DNA of 64,000 nt from Wenzhouxiangella sediminis (GTDB taxonomy: Bacteria; Pseudomonadota; Gammaproteobacteria; Xanthomonadales; Wenzhouxiangellaceae), in contig NZ_QUZK01000052.1 of the NCBI RefSeq assembly GCF_003410055.1, positions 62,001 to 126,000 of the forward strand, read 5' to 3'. The stretch's first letter is position 1. Every line of letters starts with the position of its first letter. Of this stretch, positions 40,623-50,860 are shown piece by piece. The notes below the pieces were generated by a model. The model searched no databases. It saw only the letters and a list, made by a program, of their open reading frames with translations, and was not told the origin of the DNA. Made by a program: the position numbers and the translations under genes.

Positions 40623-42044
40623 TCAGCCCGTTTGCAGTCTCGCGGCTCGCCGGCGCTGGGCCGATCCGGGGATGCCGAGCTGCTCGCGGTACTTTGCGAC
40701 CGTGCGCCGGGCCAGCTTGATGCCCGACTCGGACAGGCGGTCGGCCAGGGCCTGGTCGGAGAGCGGCTTGCCCGGCATCTCTTCGCCGATCAGGCGCCGT
40801 ACCCGCGCCTTGACCGCCGTGGCGGCCACCTGCTGGCCGTCCTGGGTATCGATTCCGACTGAAAAGAAGTACTTGAGTTCGAAAGTGCCCCGCGGGGTAT
40901 GCGCGTACTTCTCCGTGGTGGCTCGCGAGACGGTCGATTCGTGCACCCCGATCGTCTCGGCGACTTCGCGCTGGAGCAGCGGCCGAAGGCCGGTTTCGCC
41001 TTCGCTGAAGAAGCCGTGCTGGCGCTCGACGATCGCGCGCGTGACCGCCTGCAGCGTCTGGTTGCGCATTTCCAGGCCGCTGATCAGCCAGCGCGCCTCC
41101 TGCAGCCGGTCGCTGAGATACTTCTTGTCCTCGCCGCGGGCCTGCTTGGCGAGTTTCACGTACATGTCGTTGAGCTGCAGGCCGGGATCGTTATCCGGGT
41201 TGAGCGTGACCCGCCAGCCGTCCTCGGCCGGGTGAACGTAGACGTCGGGCACGATGTAGTTCTCGTCGTCGCGGCCGAAGCGGGAACAGGGATGGGGGTT
41301 GCAGCGACGGATGACCTCCAGCGCGGCGTGTATTTCCTTCTCGCCCATGCCGGTGGCCCGTACGAGGGCCCGGATGTCCTGCTTGCCCAGTTCCTCGAGG
41401 TGACGCTCGACGAGGTGGCAGGCCAGGCCCAGCGCCGGTGTATTCGAGGGCATGGCCTTGAGTTGCACCAGCAGGCTCTCGCCCACGCTGCGGCTGGCCA
41501 CGCCGATGGGCTCGAAGTGCTGGATACGCTCGAGCACGGCGGCCACCTCCTCGATGCTGACCAGGTACTCCGGCGCCAGCGAGGCGCGCAGGGTGGCCAG
41601 GTCGTCGTGGAGGTAGCCGTCCTCGTCGAGGGCGTAGATGATGGCGCGCGCGATGGCCTCGTCGGTCTCGCTGAACCCGGCCAGGTTGACTTGCCACAGC
41701 AGGTGGTGCTGCAGCGATTCGTCGGCGCGGTCGCTGACGAAGTCGTCGTAGTTGGGAGCCGGGCCGGAGCTGACCGAATAGCCTTCGGGCAGATCGTCGA
41801 ATCCGTAGTCGTCGCCGTAGTCGACCTCGAGATCGCCTTCGAACTCGTCGCCGCCGGCATCTTCCCCGCTTTCGCCCAGCGGCTCGTCGGCGCGCTCGAG
41901 CAGGGGGTTGGTGTTGAGCGCCTCGCGGATGGTCTGGCGCAGCTCGACCCGGTTGAGCTGCAGCAGTGCGATGGCCTGCCGCAACTGCGGCGCCAGCTTG
42001 AGCTTCTGGCCCAGCTTGAGCTGGAGACTTGCACCCTGTTTCAT
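40623..42044 (-). CDS. rpoN: RNA polymerase sigma-54 factor
   Basis: A 473-residue sigma-54 from ATG 42044 (MKQGASLQLKLGQKLKLAPQ). Region I is glutamine/leucine-rich with LRQAIALLQLNRVELRQTI. The acidic region II (residues ~55-110) is followed by the core-binding domain, the helix-turn-helix (VAETIGVHESTVSRATTEKY), and the RpoN box ARRTVAKYRE near the C-terminus that reads the -24 element. The open frame upstream into the repeat region is ignored. It needs AAA+ activators, none of which are encoded in this window. Confidence 0.95.
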   Translation of the reverse strand: MKQGASLQLKLGQKLKLAPQLRQAIALLQLNRVELRQTIREALNTNPLLERADEPLGESGEDAGGDEFEGDLEVDYGDDYGFDDLPEGYSVSSGPAPNYDDFVSDRADESLQHHLLWQVNLAGFSETDEAIARAIIYALDEDGYLHDDLATLRASLAPEYLVSIEEVAAVLERIQHFEPIGVASRSVGESLLVQLKAMPSNTPALGLACHLVERHLEELGKQDIRALVRATGMGEKEIHAALEVIRRCNPHPCSRFGRDDENYIVPDVYVHPAEDGWRVTLNPDNDPGLQLNDMYVKLAKQARGEDKKYLSDRLQEARWLISGLEMRNQTLQAVTRAIVERQHGFFSEGETGLRPLLQREVAETIGVHESTVSRATTEKYAHTPRGTFELKYFFSVGIDTQDGQQVAATAVKARVRRLIGEEMPGKPLSDQALADRLSESGIKLARRTVAKYREQLGIPGSAQRRRAARLQTG

Positions 42045-42114
42045 AGGCTCGATTCTACGCCCAAAAGCAAGAATCGAGCCAGTTGGTGGCTTCGGGCGAG
42101 CCGCAAACCGGGAA

Positions 42115-42297
42115 CCACGGAAGACACGGAAAAGCACGGGTAGACAAGAAGGAAGTCTGGGCAGGCCCTGGCCCGGGGGCTTTGCATGTCATGGAATCGC
42201 GCGAGCCGTTGCCCCTACCGAGAACCGGGCCCGACGCGTCAGGGGGTTCTCAGACTGTCCGGGGCAAATTTCGGTGTTCTTCCGTGATCTTCCGTGG
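42115..42297. repeat. Extragenic element with inverted CCACGGAA arms
   Basis: In the 270-base gap between lptB and rpoN, the left arm CCACGGAAGACACGGAAAAG (42115-42134) pairs with the right arm TTCTTCCGTGATCTTCCGTGG (42277-42297). The arms resemble the inner arms of the element at 22257-22391, but the ~140-base interior is unrelated. The outer CGCGAAGACGC arms of that element are absent here. The rest of the gap shows no gene. Confidence 0.75.
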
Positions 42298-42314
42298 CTG
42301 CACGGTTTTGATTG

Positions 42315-43034
42315 TCACAGCCGGAATTCGCGTCCGAGGTAGACGTTGCGCACGTTTTCGTCGGCCATCACCGCTTCCGGGCTGCCGTGGGTCAGCAGGC
42401 GCCCTTCGCTGATGATGTAGGCGCGGTCGCAGATGCCGAGGGTCTCGCGCACGTTGTGGTCGGTGATCAGGATGCCGATGTCGCGTTCGGTCAGATGCTT
42501 GACGATGTGCTGGATCTCGCCGACGGAAATCGGGTCGACGCCGGCAAAGGGTTCGTCGAGGAGGATGTAGGAGGGGTTGGCCGCCAGCGCGCGGGCGATT
42601 TCCACGCGGCGACGCTCGCCCCCCGACAGGCTGATGCCGGACTGGCCGGCCAGGTGGCTCACCGAGAACTCCTCCATCAGCCGGTCGAGTTCCTCCCGGC
42701 GGCCGGCTCGGTCGAGGTCGCGCCGCAGTTCAAGCACGGCCATGATGTTGTCGGCCACCGACAGGCGGCGAAAGATCGAGGCCTCCTGGGGCAGGTAGCC
42801 CAGGCCGTAGCGCGAGCGCTGGTTCATGCTCGAGCGGGTGATGTCGCGATCGTCGAGCTCGATGCGGCCGCCGTCGGGCGCCACCAGTCCCACGACCATG
42901 TAGAAGCAGGTCGTCTTGCCGGCCCCGTTGGGCCCCAGGAGTCCGACGATCTCGCCGGTGTCGACGTGCAGGGACATGCCGTGGACGACGGCGCGGCCCT
43001 TGTAGCGCTTGGCGAGCTGTTCGGCGACGAGCAC
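42315..43034 (-). CDS. lptB: LPS export ABC transporter ATPase LptB
   Basis: A 239-residue ABC ATPase that powers LPS extraction from the inner membrane by LptFG. Walker A is GPNGAGKTT, the Q-loop is [12 protein letters not shown], the signature is [10 protein letters not shown], and Walker B is [13 protein letters not shown] followed by the H-loop [10 protein letters not shown]. The DEPFAGVDP and FRRLSV segments are LptB hallmarks. The gene follows lptA after three bases in the standard lptC-lptA-lptB order. LptF and LptG are not in this window. Confidence 0.96.
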   Translation of the reverse strand: MLVAEQLAKRYKGRAVVHGMSLHVDTGEIVGLLGPNGAGKTTCFYMVVGLVAPDGGRIELDDRDITRSSMNQRSRYGLGYLPQEASIFRRLSVADNIMAVLELRRDLDRAGRREELDRLMEEFSVSHLAGQSGISLSGGERRRVEIARALAANPSYILLDEPFAGVDPISVGEIQHIVKHLTERDIGILITDHNVRETLGICDRAYIISEGRLLTHGSPEAVMADENVRNVYLGREFRL

Positions 43035-43037
43035 GGC

Positions 43038-43577
43038 TCAGTCCGTCTCCGGCTCGCCGGGTCCCGCGTCGCTGTCTTCCGGCTCGTCGACGACTTCCGG
43101 CTCGATGGAAAGCCGCACGCCGCCTTCGCCGCGCACGCGTTCGGTGTCGAGGTTGTAGACCAGCCGTTCGCCCGAATACGTGCCTCTCGGCTCCTCGATG
43201 TGCGCTTCGCCGACCAGGGTGATCGTGCGCTCGAGCAAGCTGTAGATGACCTGGTTGGAGTGGCCGGTGGTTTCACCGCCTTCCTCCGTCACGGTGCGCC
43301 AGCGCACCGGGCTTCCGAACAGCTCGATGCGTTCGTAGCCGGTCTCGCCGCGATAGGCGAAGGCCTCGTCGGCATTGACTTCCATCTCGCCGCGCGTGAT
43401 GCGAACGTCTCCCTGCAGGTGTGTGGCGTTCTCCCCGGCGTCGTAGGATGCGTTTTCCGCCTCGACGCCGATGGGGCCGTTCTGCTGGGCTTCAGCTGCT
43501 GTCGCCAGCCCCGCCAGCATCAGCATCAGGACCAGCGCTGCCGGCCACGGCCGGGTCGAGTTCACCTTGTACGCCAT
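43038..43577 (-). CDS. lptA: Periplasmic LPS transport protein LptA
   Basis: A 179-residue periplasmic protein with a signal peptide ending TAAEAQQ (cleavage near residue 30) and an OstA-like beta-jellyroll: IGVEAENASYDAGENATHL, GDVRITRGEMEVNADEAF and SNQVIYSLLERTITL. It forms the bridge that carries LPS from LptC to LptD. The C-terminal 25 residues are acidic and disordered. Its start lies 86 bases inside the end of lptC in a different frame. A later ATG at residue 18 would shorten that overlap but would cut the signal peptide n-region. Confidence 0.92.
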   Translation of the reverse strand: MAYKVNSTRPWPAALVLMLMLAGLATAAEAQQNGPIGVEAENASYDAGENATHLQGDVRITRGEMEVNADEAFAYRGETGYERIELFGSPVRWRTVTEEGGETTGHSNQVIYSLLERTITLVGEAHIEEPRGTYSGERLVYNLDTERVRGEGGVRLSIEPEVVDEPEDSDAGPGEPETD

Positions 43578-44097
43578 CGGTCAGTTCCAGAAGGTTTTTG
43601 TCGAGTTCGATTCTCAGACCGCCGGATTGCAGTCTTGACTCCGCCTGCGTGATCGCCACCGGCGTGTCGGAAGTGATTGTACGCGCGCGCCGGTCGTAGC
43701 GCAGGCGCTCGGTCTGCACGCGAATCTCGCCGCGTTCGGCCCGGTGGACGAGGGTCACGTTGCCCTCCAGGACCAGCATTTCGTCGTCGCGCAGCACCCG
43801 GCCAGTGTCCGAGGAACCGCGCCAGTCGGCATCCTCGGGCTCGATGTGGAACTCGGGCGCCTGCAGCCGGGCGACGCGCTCGGCCCACACGTGCTCCAGC
43901 CGCGGACCGGAGAGCGTGAGCTCGACGCGATCCTCGGCGTCCCGGAAGCGCGCCGAGTAGTCGCTCAGGGTGTAGTCGAACTGGGTGTCGGGCATGGAGA
44001 TCGGCGGGGTGGCACTGCGGTCGGTCGGCATCAGCCAGCGGATGCCCAGCGCCACCACCAGCGCGAGGCAGGCGATCAGCACGACCCGCCAGGTCAC
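43492..44097 (-). CDS. lptC: LPS export membrane protein LptC
   Basis: A 201-residue bitopic protein from GTG 44097, overlapping the kdsC stop (GTGA). One membrane helix (WRVVLIACLALVVALGIRWL) precedes a periplasmic LptC-type domain with DTQFDYTLSDYSARF, LQAPEFHIEPEDADW, MLVLEGNVTLVHRAE and TSDTPVAITQAESRLQSGGL. It receives LPS from LptB2FG and hands it to LptA. The usual lptC is ~190 residues; the extra tail (DPAVAGSAGPDADAGGAG) is low-complexity and is the part that overlaps lptA. Confidence 0.9.
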   Translation of the reverse strand: MTWRVVLIACLALVVALGIRWLMPTDRSATPPISMPDTQFDYTLSDYSARFRDAEDRVELTLSGPRLEHVWAERVARLQAPEFHIEPEDADWRGSSDTGRVLRDDEMLVLEGNVTLVHRAERGEIRVQTERLRYDRRARTITSDTPVAITQAESRLQSGGLRIELDKNLLELTDGVQGELDPAVAGSAGPDADAGGAGDSS

Positions 44098-44597
44098 TCG
44101 AAGCGACCCTGCCAGGCGTCCAGAAGGCCCTGGTCGGCCAGGATGCGCTCGCAGACCTCGCGCACCGCACCGTGCCCGCCCGGGTGGTGGGTGACGAAAT
44201 CGGCCCGCAGCCGAATCCACGCGCTGGCGTCGGCCGGGGCGCACTTGAATCCGCAGCGGCGCATGGCCGGCCAGTCGACCAGGTCGTCGCCGGTGTAGGC
44301 GCACTGTTCGGCGGAGATCGACAGCCGCGCGATGAGCACTTCCAGCGCGGCCGCCTTGTCCTCACGGCCCTGGAGGACGTGTTCGATGCCCAGCTCGGCG
44401 GCGCGCCGTTCGACGATGGTCGAGCGCCGGGCCGTGATGATGGCCACGCCGATGCCGTTGGACTGCAGCGCCTTCAGGCCCAGGCCGTCGCGGGTGTGAA
44501 AGGTCTTGATTTCGCGGCCGTCGTCGCTGTAGGCGATGCGCCCGTCGGTCATTACTCCGTCGACATCGAAGATGGCCAGTCGGACGACGCCGCTCAT
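44094..44597 (-). CDS. kdsC: 3-deoxy-D-manno-octulosonate 8-phosphate phosphatase KdsC
   Basis: A 167-residue HAD-superfamily phosphatase that dephosphorylates KDO-8-phosphate in the LPS inner-core pathway. Motif I is IFDVDGVMTDG, motif II is ITARRS, the loop FHTRDGLGLKALQSNGI is typical, and motif III/IV is YTGDDLVDWPAMRRCG. The usual tetrameric C1-type lacks a cap, as here. The start at 44597 overlaps the kdsD stop by four bases; the longer frame is a shadow of kdsD. Confidence 0.94.
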   Translation of the reverse strand: MSGVVRLAIFDVDGVMTDGRIAYSDDGREIKTFHTRDGLGLKALQSNGIGVAIITARRSTIVERRAAELGIEHVLQGREDKAAALEVLIARLSISAEQCAYTGDDLVDWPAMRRCGFKCAPADASAWIRLRADFVTHHPGGHGAVREVCERILADQGLLDAWQGRFE

Positions 44598-45571
44598 ACC
44601 ACGCCCGCCTGCAGCAGGTCCTGGAAGTTGAGCGCGCCGACCAGCCGACCGTCGGCGTCGGTGACCAGCACGCCCTGGATGCGGTGGCTCTGCATCAGGT
44701 CCACGGCCGCGGCCGCGAGTTCGTCGTCCCGGATGGTGCGTGGATCTGCCGACATGATGTTGCCCACGGGGTTGCTGCGAATATCGCCAAGGTCGTTGAC
44801 GTGGCGTCGCAGGTCGCCGTCGGTGACGATGCCGACCAGTTCGTTCGCCTCGTCGAGCACCGCGCACATGCCCAGGCGGCTTCGCGTCATCTGCATGATG
44901 GCCTCGGCGATGCTGTCGCCGGAGTGGATCGTCGGCAATTCGTCCCCGGTGTGCATGAGGTCGCTGATGCGAAGCAGCAGGCGGCGGCCCAGGCTGCCGG
45001 CCGGATGCGAACGTGCAAAGTCTTCGGCGGTGAAGCCCCGGGCGTCGAGCAGGGCGATCGCCAGGGCGTCGCCCAGCGCCAGTTGCGCGGAAGTGGATGC
45101 CGTCGGCGCCAGGCCGAGCGGGCAGGCCTCGCGGTCGACGCTGGTGTCGAGGTGCACGTCGGCATGCCGTGCCAGCGTCGACGAGGGGTTGCCCGTCATC
45201 GCGATCAGGCCCACGCCCAGGCGCTTGAGGCCGGGCAGGAGACGGATGACTTCTTCGGTTTCGCCGGAATTGGACAGCGCCAGCACGGTGTTGTGCTCGG
45301 CGATCATGCCGAGGTCGCCGTGGCTGGCTTCGGCCGGGTGCACGAAAAACGCCGGGGTGCCGGTGGAGGCCAGGGTGGCGGCCAGTTTGTTGGCAATGTG
45401 CCCGGACTTGCCCATGCCGGTGACCACGACATGGCCCGGACCATCCAGGATCATCCGGCAAGCGCTCACGAAGTCGTCGCCGAGTCGCCCGGCAAGTGAA
45501 CGGATTGCGCGGGCCTCGGTTTCCAGGACTTCGCCGGCGGCGGCCAGCAGTCGGCGGGCGTCGATAGTCAT
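44594..45571 (-). CDS. kdsD: D-arabinose 5-phosphate isomerase KdsD
   Basis: A 325-residue enzyme that converts ribulose-5-phosphate to arabinose-5-phosphate, the first KDO precursor. The SIS domain has VVTGMGKSGHIANKLAATLA, FVHPAEASHGDLGMI and LSNSGETEEVIRLLP, and then RSHPAGSLGRRL. Two CBS domains follow from residue ~208 (ISDLMHTGDELPTIHSGDSI, and NIMSADPRTI). It heads kdsD-kdsC-lptC-lptA-lptB. Confidence 0.95.
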   Translation of the reverse strand: MTIDARRLLAAAGEVLETEARAIRSLAGRLGDDFVSACRMILDGPGHVVVTGMGKSGHIANKLAATLASTGTPAFFVHPAEASHGDLGMIAEHNTVLALSNSGETEEVIRLLPGLKRLGVGLIAMTGNPSSTLARHADVHLDTSVDREACPLGLAPTASTSAQLALGDALAIALLDARGFTAEDFARSHPAGSLGRRLLLRISDLMHTGDELPTIHSGDSIAEAIMQMTRSRLGMCAVLDEANELVGIVTDGDLRRHVNDLGDIRSNPVGNIMSADPRTIRDDELAAAAVDLMQSHRIQGVLVTDADGRLVGALNFQDLLQAGVV

Positions 45572-45623
45572 GGCCGTGATTCTAATCCAAGGGCGCGTGG
45601 AGTTTCGCGCGGGACCCTCGCCG

Positions 45624-46604
45624 TCAGCGTGACAGTACCGCTTCCCAGATCACCAGGGTCTGGTAGCCCAGGTAGGAGGCGAAGAGCACGATGGCAGCCG
45701 GTCGCGTGATCAGACCCTGGCCCTCGCGGCGCCAGGAAAGAAACAGCAGGAGAATGGAAATGGCGAACATGACCAGCATGTCGCGGTTGAGCAGCACCGG
45801 CTCGATGACCATCGGGTGGATGACAGCCGCGATCCCGAGCACGCCGAGCAGGTTGAACATGTTCGAGCCCAGGATGTTGCCGATCGCCAGGTCGTCCTCG
45901 CGCTTGTAGGCGGAGGCCGCGGCGGCGGCCAGCTCGGGCAGGCTGGTGCCCAGGGCGACCACGGTCAGGCCCACGACGGCCTCGGATACGCCCATGATGA
46001 GGGCCAGTGTCACCGCTCCCTTGACAAGCACCTGGGCGCTCAGTGGCAGCAGAATCAGACCGACCAGGGTCCACATCACTGCGGTGCGCATCGGCATGCC
46101 GCTGGGCACCTCCTCGGCCAGCGCGGCACTCATCGGATCCTTGCCGCCGCTCTTGATGCCGAGAACGACCATGGCGCCGATCAGCGCCAGCAGGCCGATC
46201 AGCAGGATCAGGCCGTCGGGGCGGGAAAACTGCAGGTCCCACATCAAGACCAGGGTGAGCAGCATGATCAGTGCCAGGATCGGCACTTCGCGCTTGAGCG
46301 TGGCTGATTCGACCCGCAGCGGGTAGATGATCGCCGTCAGGCCCAGGATCAGGCCGATGTTGGCGATATTCGAGCCCAGCGCGTTGCCGATCGCCAGCGA
46401 CGGGTTGCCCTGCAGCGATGCCATGGCCGAGACGATCATCTCCGGCGCCGAGGTGCCGAAGCCGACGATGGTCAGGCCGACGACAAGGGTCGAAACGCCG
46501 AAATTGCGGGCCAGTGCAGAAGCGCCGGCGACCAGCCGGTCGGCGGCCCAGATCAGCAGCACGAAGCCGGCAAGCATTTGCAGCAGGGCAATGGTGATCG
46601 TCAT
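45624..46604 (-). CDS. yrbG: Calcium/sodium antiporter, CaCA family (YrbG-like)
   Basis: A 326-residue inner-membrane exchanger with ten predicted helices in two inverted halves. The alpha-1 repeat is VGFGTSAPEMIVSAMAS with GNALGSNIANIG. The alpha-2 repeat is VALGTSLPELAAAAASA with GNILGSNMFNLL. The paired Glu residues are the cation-binding sites. A charged cytoplasmic loop (GGKDPMSAALAEEVPSG) separates the halves. The position upstream of kdsD is the same as E. coli yrbG. It is divergent from ibaG. Confidence 0.92.
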   Translation of the reverse strand: MTITIALLQMLAGFVLLIWAADRLVAGASALARNFGVSTLVVGLTIVGFGTSAPEMIVSAMASLQGNPSLAIGNALGSNIANIGLILGLTAIIYPLRVESATLKREVPILALIMLLTLVLMWDLQFSRPDGLILLIGLLALIGAMVVLGIKSGGKDPMSAALAEEVPSGMPMRTAVMWTLVGLILLPLSAQVLVKGAVTLALIMGVSEAVVGLTVVALGTSLPELAAAAASAYKREDDLAIGNILGSNMFNLLGVLGIAAVIHPMVIEPVLLNRDMLVMFAISILLLFLSWRREGQGLITRPAAIVLFASYLGYQTLVIWEAVLSR

Positions 46605-46713
46605 TCGGGTACCTGGAAAGCTCGGGCGGGCGGGTCGGGCGATTGCGTTAAAATAGTCAGCCGCCCGATGCTAATCAATCGGCCAACGGCTTTTACTTCC
46701 CCTCGAGCTGAAC

Positions 46714-48227
<1,514 letters not shown>

Positions 48228-48230
48228 CCG

Positions 48231-49562
48231 TCAGTCGGGTGCCGAGTCCAGCCCCATTCCCGGCACCTGGCCGGTCAGAAGGCCCTCGCGCCAGGCCAGT
48301 TTTCCGCTGACCCAGGTGGCGGCAACGGTCGCCGGCAGTTTGCGGCCGGCGAACGGTGTCCAGCCGCAGTGCGATAGAAGCCTTTGCTCGTCGACCACGC
48401 AGCGGCGTCCCGAGTCCAGCATCGCAAGATCCGCCCAATAGCCTTCGCGCGCGAAGCCGCGGTCGACCAGGCCGAAGCGCCGAGCCGGGTTGTGAGCGAC
48501 CTTTTCGACCAGCTTATCCGGGCTGAGCATGCGGGCGGCCACCATGGACCAGGCGACGGGAAGCGCGAACTGCACCACGGGCATGCCGGCGGCGGCCGCG
48601 TTGTAGCGCGGGCCCTTCTCACGCAGCAGATGCGGCGCATGGCCCGAGGCAATGATGTCGATGCGATCGTCGGACAGGGCGCGCCTGAGGGCCTGGCGGT
48701 CCGACGCGGTCTTGATGGACGGTTCGGCCTTGATCAGGTTGCCGAGGCTGTCGTAGTCGGCATCCATGAAATAGAGATTTGGCAACAGCACACTGGCCGT
48801 GCTTGTCTTCTGGTCGAGGCGCCCGGCCTCGAGCGCCTCGGCTTCCTCGATCGTGCTGATGCCGTCTAAGTGGAGTCGCTGTCGGCCGGCGAGTCGCGAC
48901 ACCAGGTCCAGGGCTGCCCGGCTTGCTTCGCGGGAATGAATTTCCGGGTGCACCGACGCCTTGAGCTCCCCGTCGTGCCGGGACAGTGCGCGTGCACGGT
49001 TGGCCTCCACGACGGCGCTGTTCTCGCCGTGCAGCACGGTGGGCAGGGCGGTTGCGGACAGGTACTGCGCAAGCCGTTCGGGGTCTTCGATGGCGTCGTC
49101 GCGGCCGCTGCCCCCCACGCAAATGTATACGCCGCAGGTTTCCGCCGCTCCGGTCGCGCGAATTTCTGCGAGGTTGCCGGCCGCTGCGCCCAGGAAAAAG
49201 CCGTAGTTGGCCGAAGAGCGCCCCTGCGCGCGGCTGAACTTGTCGGCCAGGGCTCGCCGGGTGGTCGTGGCGGGCAGCGTGTCGGGCAGGTCCAGGAAAC
49301 TGGTGATGCCGCCGGCCACCGCGGCGCGGGATTCGGTCGCGATGCTGCCCTTGCGCGTCAGGCCGGGCTCGCGGAAATGCACGTGGGTGTCGATCATTCC
49401 GGGCAGCAAATAGCGCCCGTTGGCGTCCACGACCATTTCGCGCGGTCGTGCGCTCAGTCCGCCATCAATCCGGTCGATCCGCCCCCTCTCAATCCGGACA
49501 TCCGTCTCGATTGTTTCCCCATCACTGACCAGCCGGGCGTTGGTGATCAGCCAGCGGCTCAT
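48231..49562 (-). CDS. Dihydroorotase-family protein with altered catalytic site
   Basis: A 443-residue amidohydrolase most like the Bacteroidetes-type dihydroorotase in overall layout ([40 protein letters not shown]). The HxH metal pair (His60, His62) is kept. Against the family pattern as I recall it, however, the carbamylated Lys position is Tyr146 (GVYICVG), the His of the HLST motif is Gly234 (HLDGIST), and the catalytic Asp of TDHAPH is Gly307 (ASGHAPH). This would abolish standard metal binding and catalysis. It could be a structural partner, as noncatalytic dihydroorotases are for aspartate carbamoyltransferase, or have a new activity. Start 49562 overlaps the yidD stop. No pyrB is in the window. 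Confidence 0.78.
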   Translation of the reverse strand: MSRWLITNARLVSDGETIETDVRIERGRIDRIDGGLSARPREMVVDANGRYLLPGMIDTHVHFREPGLTRKGSIATESRAAVAGGITSFLDLPDTLPATTTRRALADKFSRAQGRSSANYGFFLGAAAGNLAEIRATGAAETCGVYICVGGSGRDDAIEDPERLAQYLSATALPTVLHGENSAVVEANRARALSRHDGELKASVHPEIHSREASRAALDLVSRLAGRQRLHLDGISTIEEAEALEAGRLDQKTSTASVLLPNLYFMDADYDSLGNLIKAEPSIKTASDRQALRRALSDDRIDIIASGHAPHLLREKGPRYNAAAAGMPVVQFALPVAWSMVAARMLSPDKLVEKVAHNPARRFGLVDRGFAREGYWADLAMLDSGRRCVVDEQRLLSHCGWTPFAGRKLPATVAATWVSGKLAWREGLLTGQVPGMGLDSAPD

Positions 49563-49792
49563 TTCACCTCGTCGTCTCGGTAGCCGGGTACCGGGTCCTT
49601 TCCCCCGGGGCAAAACGGATGACAGCGCAACAGGCGCTTGATCGCCATCCAGCTCCCTCGCCATGGCCCGTAGAGTTCGATCGCCTGCATGGCGTAGACC
49701 GAACAGGTGGGCTCGAAACGGCATTGACCGCCGATCCAGGGAGACAGCACGTAGCGGTAGGCCCGGATCAGGGCGAGTAGCAAGGTCTGCAT
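49559..49792 (-). CDS. yidD: Membrane protein insertion efficiency factor YidD
   Basis: A 77-residue protein starting [20 protein letters not shown], with the invariant [15 protein letters not shown] and [11 protein letters not shown] cysteine motifs of YidD. It is thought to aid YidC-dependent insertion. It usually lies in the rpmH-rnpA-yidD-yidC cluster, but here it precedes the dihydroorotase-like gene with a four-base overlap, an unusual location. The start codon is chosen from the family N-terminus; the open frame runs further upstream toward the dksA promoter. Confidence 0.9.
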   Translation of the reverse strand: MQTLLLALIRAYRYVLSPWIGGQCRFEPTCSVYAMQAIELYGPWRGSWMAIKRLLRCHPFCPGGKDPVPGYRDDEVK

Positions 49793-49798
49793 TGGGGG

Positions 49799-49829
49799 TT
49801 GCCCGGAATTCGGTCCTAGGATATATAAT
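49799..49829 (+). promoter_or_regulatory. Probable sigma-70 promoter of dksA
   Basis: TTGCCC (49799-49804) is followed after 17 bases by TATATA (49822-49827), overlapping a perfect TATAAT (49824-49829) at 19 bases. The AT-rich block stands out in this GC-rich window and lies 43-48 bases before the dksA start codon, between divergent yidD and dksA. Confidence 0.6.
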
Positions 49830-49871
49830 CGGCGGTTTTGCAACAACCTGGCTTGAAGAGGCCAAGAGCTG

Positions 49872-50297
49872 ATGCCCAGCAAGATTGTCGATTTACCGAA
49901 AGGCTACAAGCCTTCCGAAGACGAAGAATACATGTGCCAGGAGCACCTGGAGTACTTTCGCCGCAAGCTGCTGCAGTGGCGCGAGGACCTGATCCAGGAG
50001 TCCCAGGAGACGATCAACAACCTTCGCGGCGAAGTGCGCGACGTCGGAGACGAGGCCGAGCGAGCCAGCCGTGAGACGGAAAACAGCCTGGAACTGCGCA
50101 CCCGCGACCGCTACCGCAAGCTGCTCAACAAGATCGACCAGGCGCTGGCCCGCGTTGACGATGGCGAGTACGGCTACTGCGAGGAAACCGGTGAGGAAAT
50201 CGGCCTGGCCCGCCTCGAGGCCCGCCCGATCGCCACGCTGTGCCTGGACGCCCAGGAGCGGTGGGAACTCAAGCAGAAGCAGATGCGGGATCGCTGA
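49872..50297 (+). CDS. dksA: RNA polymerase-binding transcription factor DksA (two-cysteine form)
   Basis: A 141-residue DksA with the coiled coil (about 30-95) and the tip acidic pair [10 protein letters not shown] that reaches the polymerase secondary channel. The globular end has [18 protein letters not shown] then CLDA, so only Cys103 and Cys124 of the four zinc ligands remain; the others are Thr106 and Ala127. This CxxT-x17-CxxA pattern is that of zinc-independent 'C-minus' DksA proteins such as Pseudomonas DksA2. With RelA-made ppGpp it should reset rRNA and amino-acid promoters. It has its own promoter and terminator. Confidence 0.92.
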   Translation: MPSKIVDLPKGYKPSEDEEYMCQEHLEYFRRKLLQWREDLIQESQETINNLRGEVRDVGDEAERASRETENSLELRTRDRYRKLLNKIDQALARVDDGEYGYCEETGEEIGLARLEARPIATLCLDAQERWELKQKQMRDR

Positions 50298-50338
50298 GCC
50301 CCCGGGCGCCAGCCCCGCCAGCGCGTCTACGTGAAGAG

Positions 50339-50361
50339 GCCCCGCTGTGTCGGGGCTTTTT
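50339..50361 (+). terminator. Rho-independent terminator after dksA
   Basis: Stem GCCCCG/CGGGGC (50339-50344 with 50351-50356), a six-base loop, then five thymines. It lies 42 bases after the dksA stop codon. Confidence 0.85.
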
Positions 50362-50440
50362 CGTTCGCGCGTTGTTTGGTTCTTTGGTTTTTTCGTGTTT
50401 TGGTTTTTTGGTACGGCGCGGCGGCGTCAGCCGCCGCCCG

Positions 50441-50860
50441 TCACGCCGCCTGCAGCGCCAGCTGCGCCTGCCGCCGGATCTCGGCGAGCATGGCGTTGAG
50501 CCCGTTGGCCCGGGTCGGCGAGAGGTGGTCGCTCAGGCCGATCTCGACGACGAAGTGGGGCTCGGAGTCGAGGATTTCCCTTGCGCTGCGTCCCGAGTAG
50601 ACCTTGAGCAGCAGGGCGATCAGGCCCGAGACGATCGCCGCGTCCGAGTTGGCGCGGAAAACCATGCGTTCTGCATCACCCTCGGTGATCAGCCAGACCT
50701 GCGACTGGCAGCCGGCCAGCAGGTGGTCCTCGACCATGTCGGCCTCGTCGAGTTCGGGCAGTTTTCTGCCCAGGTCGATCAGATACTGGTAGCGGTCCAT
50801 CCAGTCATCGAACAGGGCGAACTCTTCGACGATTTCGCGTTGTGCCGCCTCGATGCTCAT
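50441..50860 (-). CDS. sufE: SufE family cysteine desulfuration protein
   Basis: A 139-residue sulfur acceptor. The active cysteine is Cys51 in [12 protein letters not shown], which takes persulfide from a cysteine desulfurase. The family pattern [22 protein letters not shown] and the late [21 protein letters not shown] are present. It could be SufE or the related CsdE; sufS/csdA is not in the window. The start at 50860 overlaps the cysS stop by four bases, coupling a sulfur-trafficking protein to cysteinyl-tRNA synthetase. Confidence 0.92.
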   Translation of the reverse strand: MSIEAAQREIVEEFALFDDWMDRYQYLIDLGRKLPELDEADMVEDHLLAGCQSQVWLITEGDAERMVFRANSDAAIVSGLIALLLKVYSGRSAREILDSEPHFVVEIGLSDHLSPTRANGLNAMLAEIRRQAQLALQAA

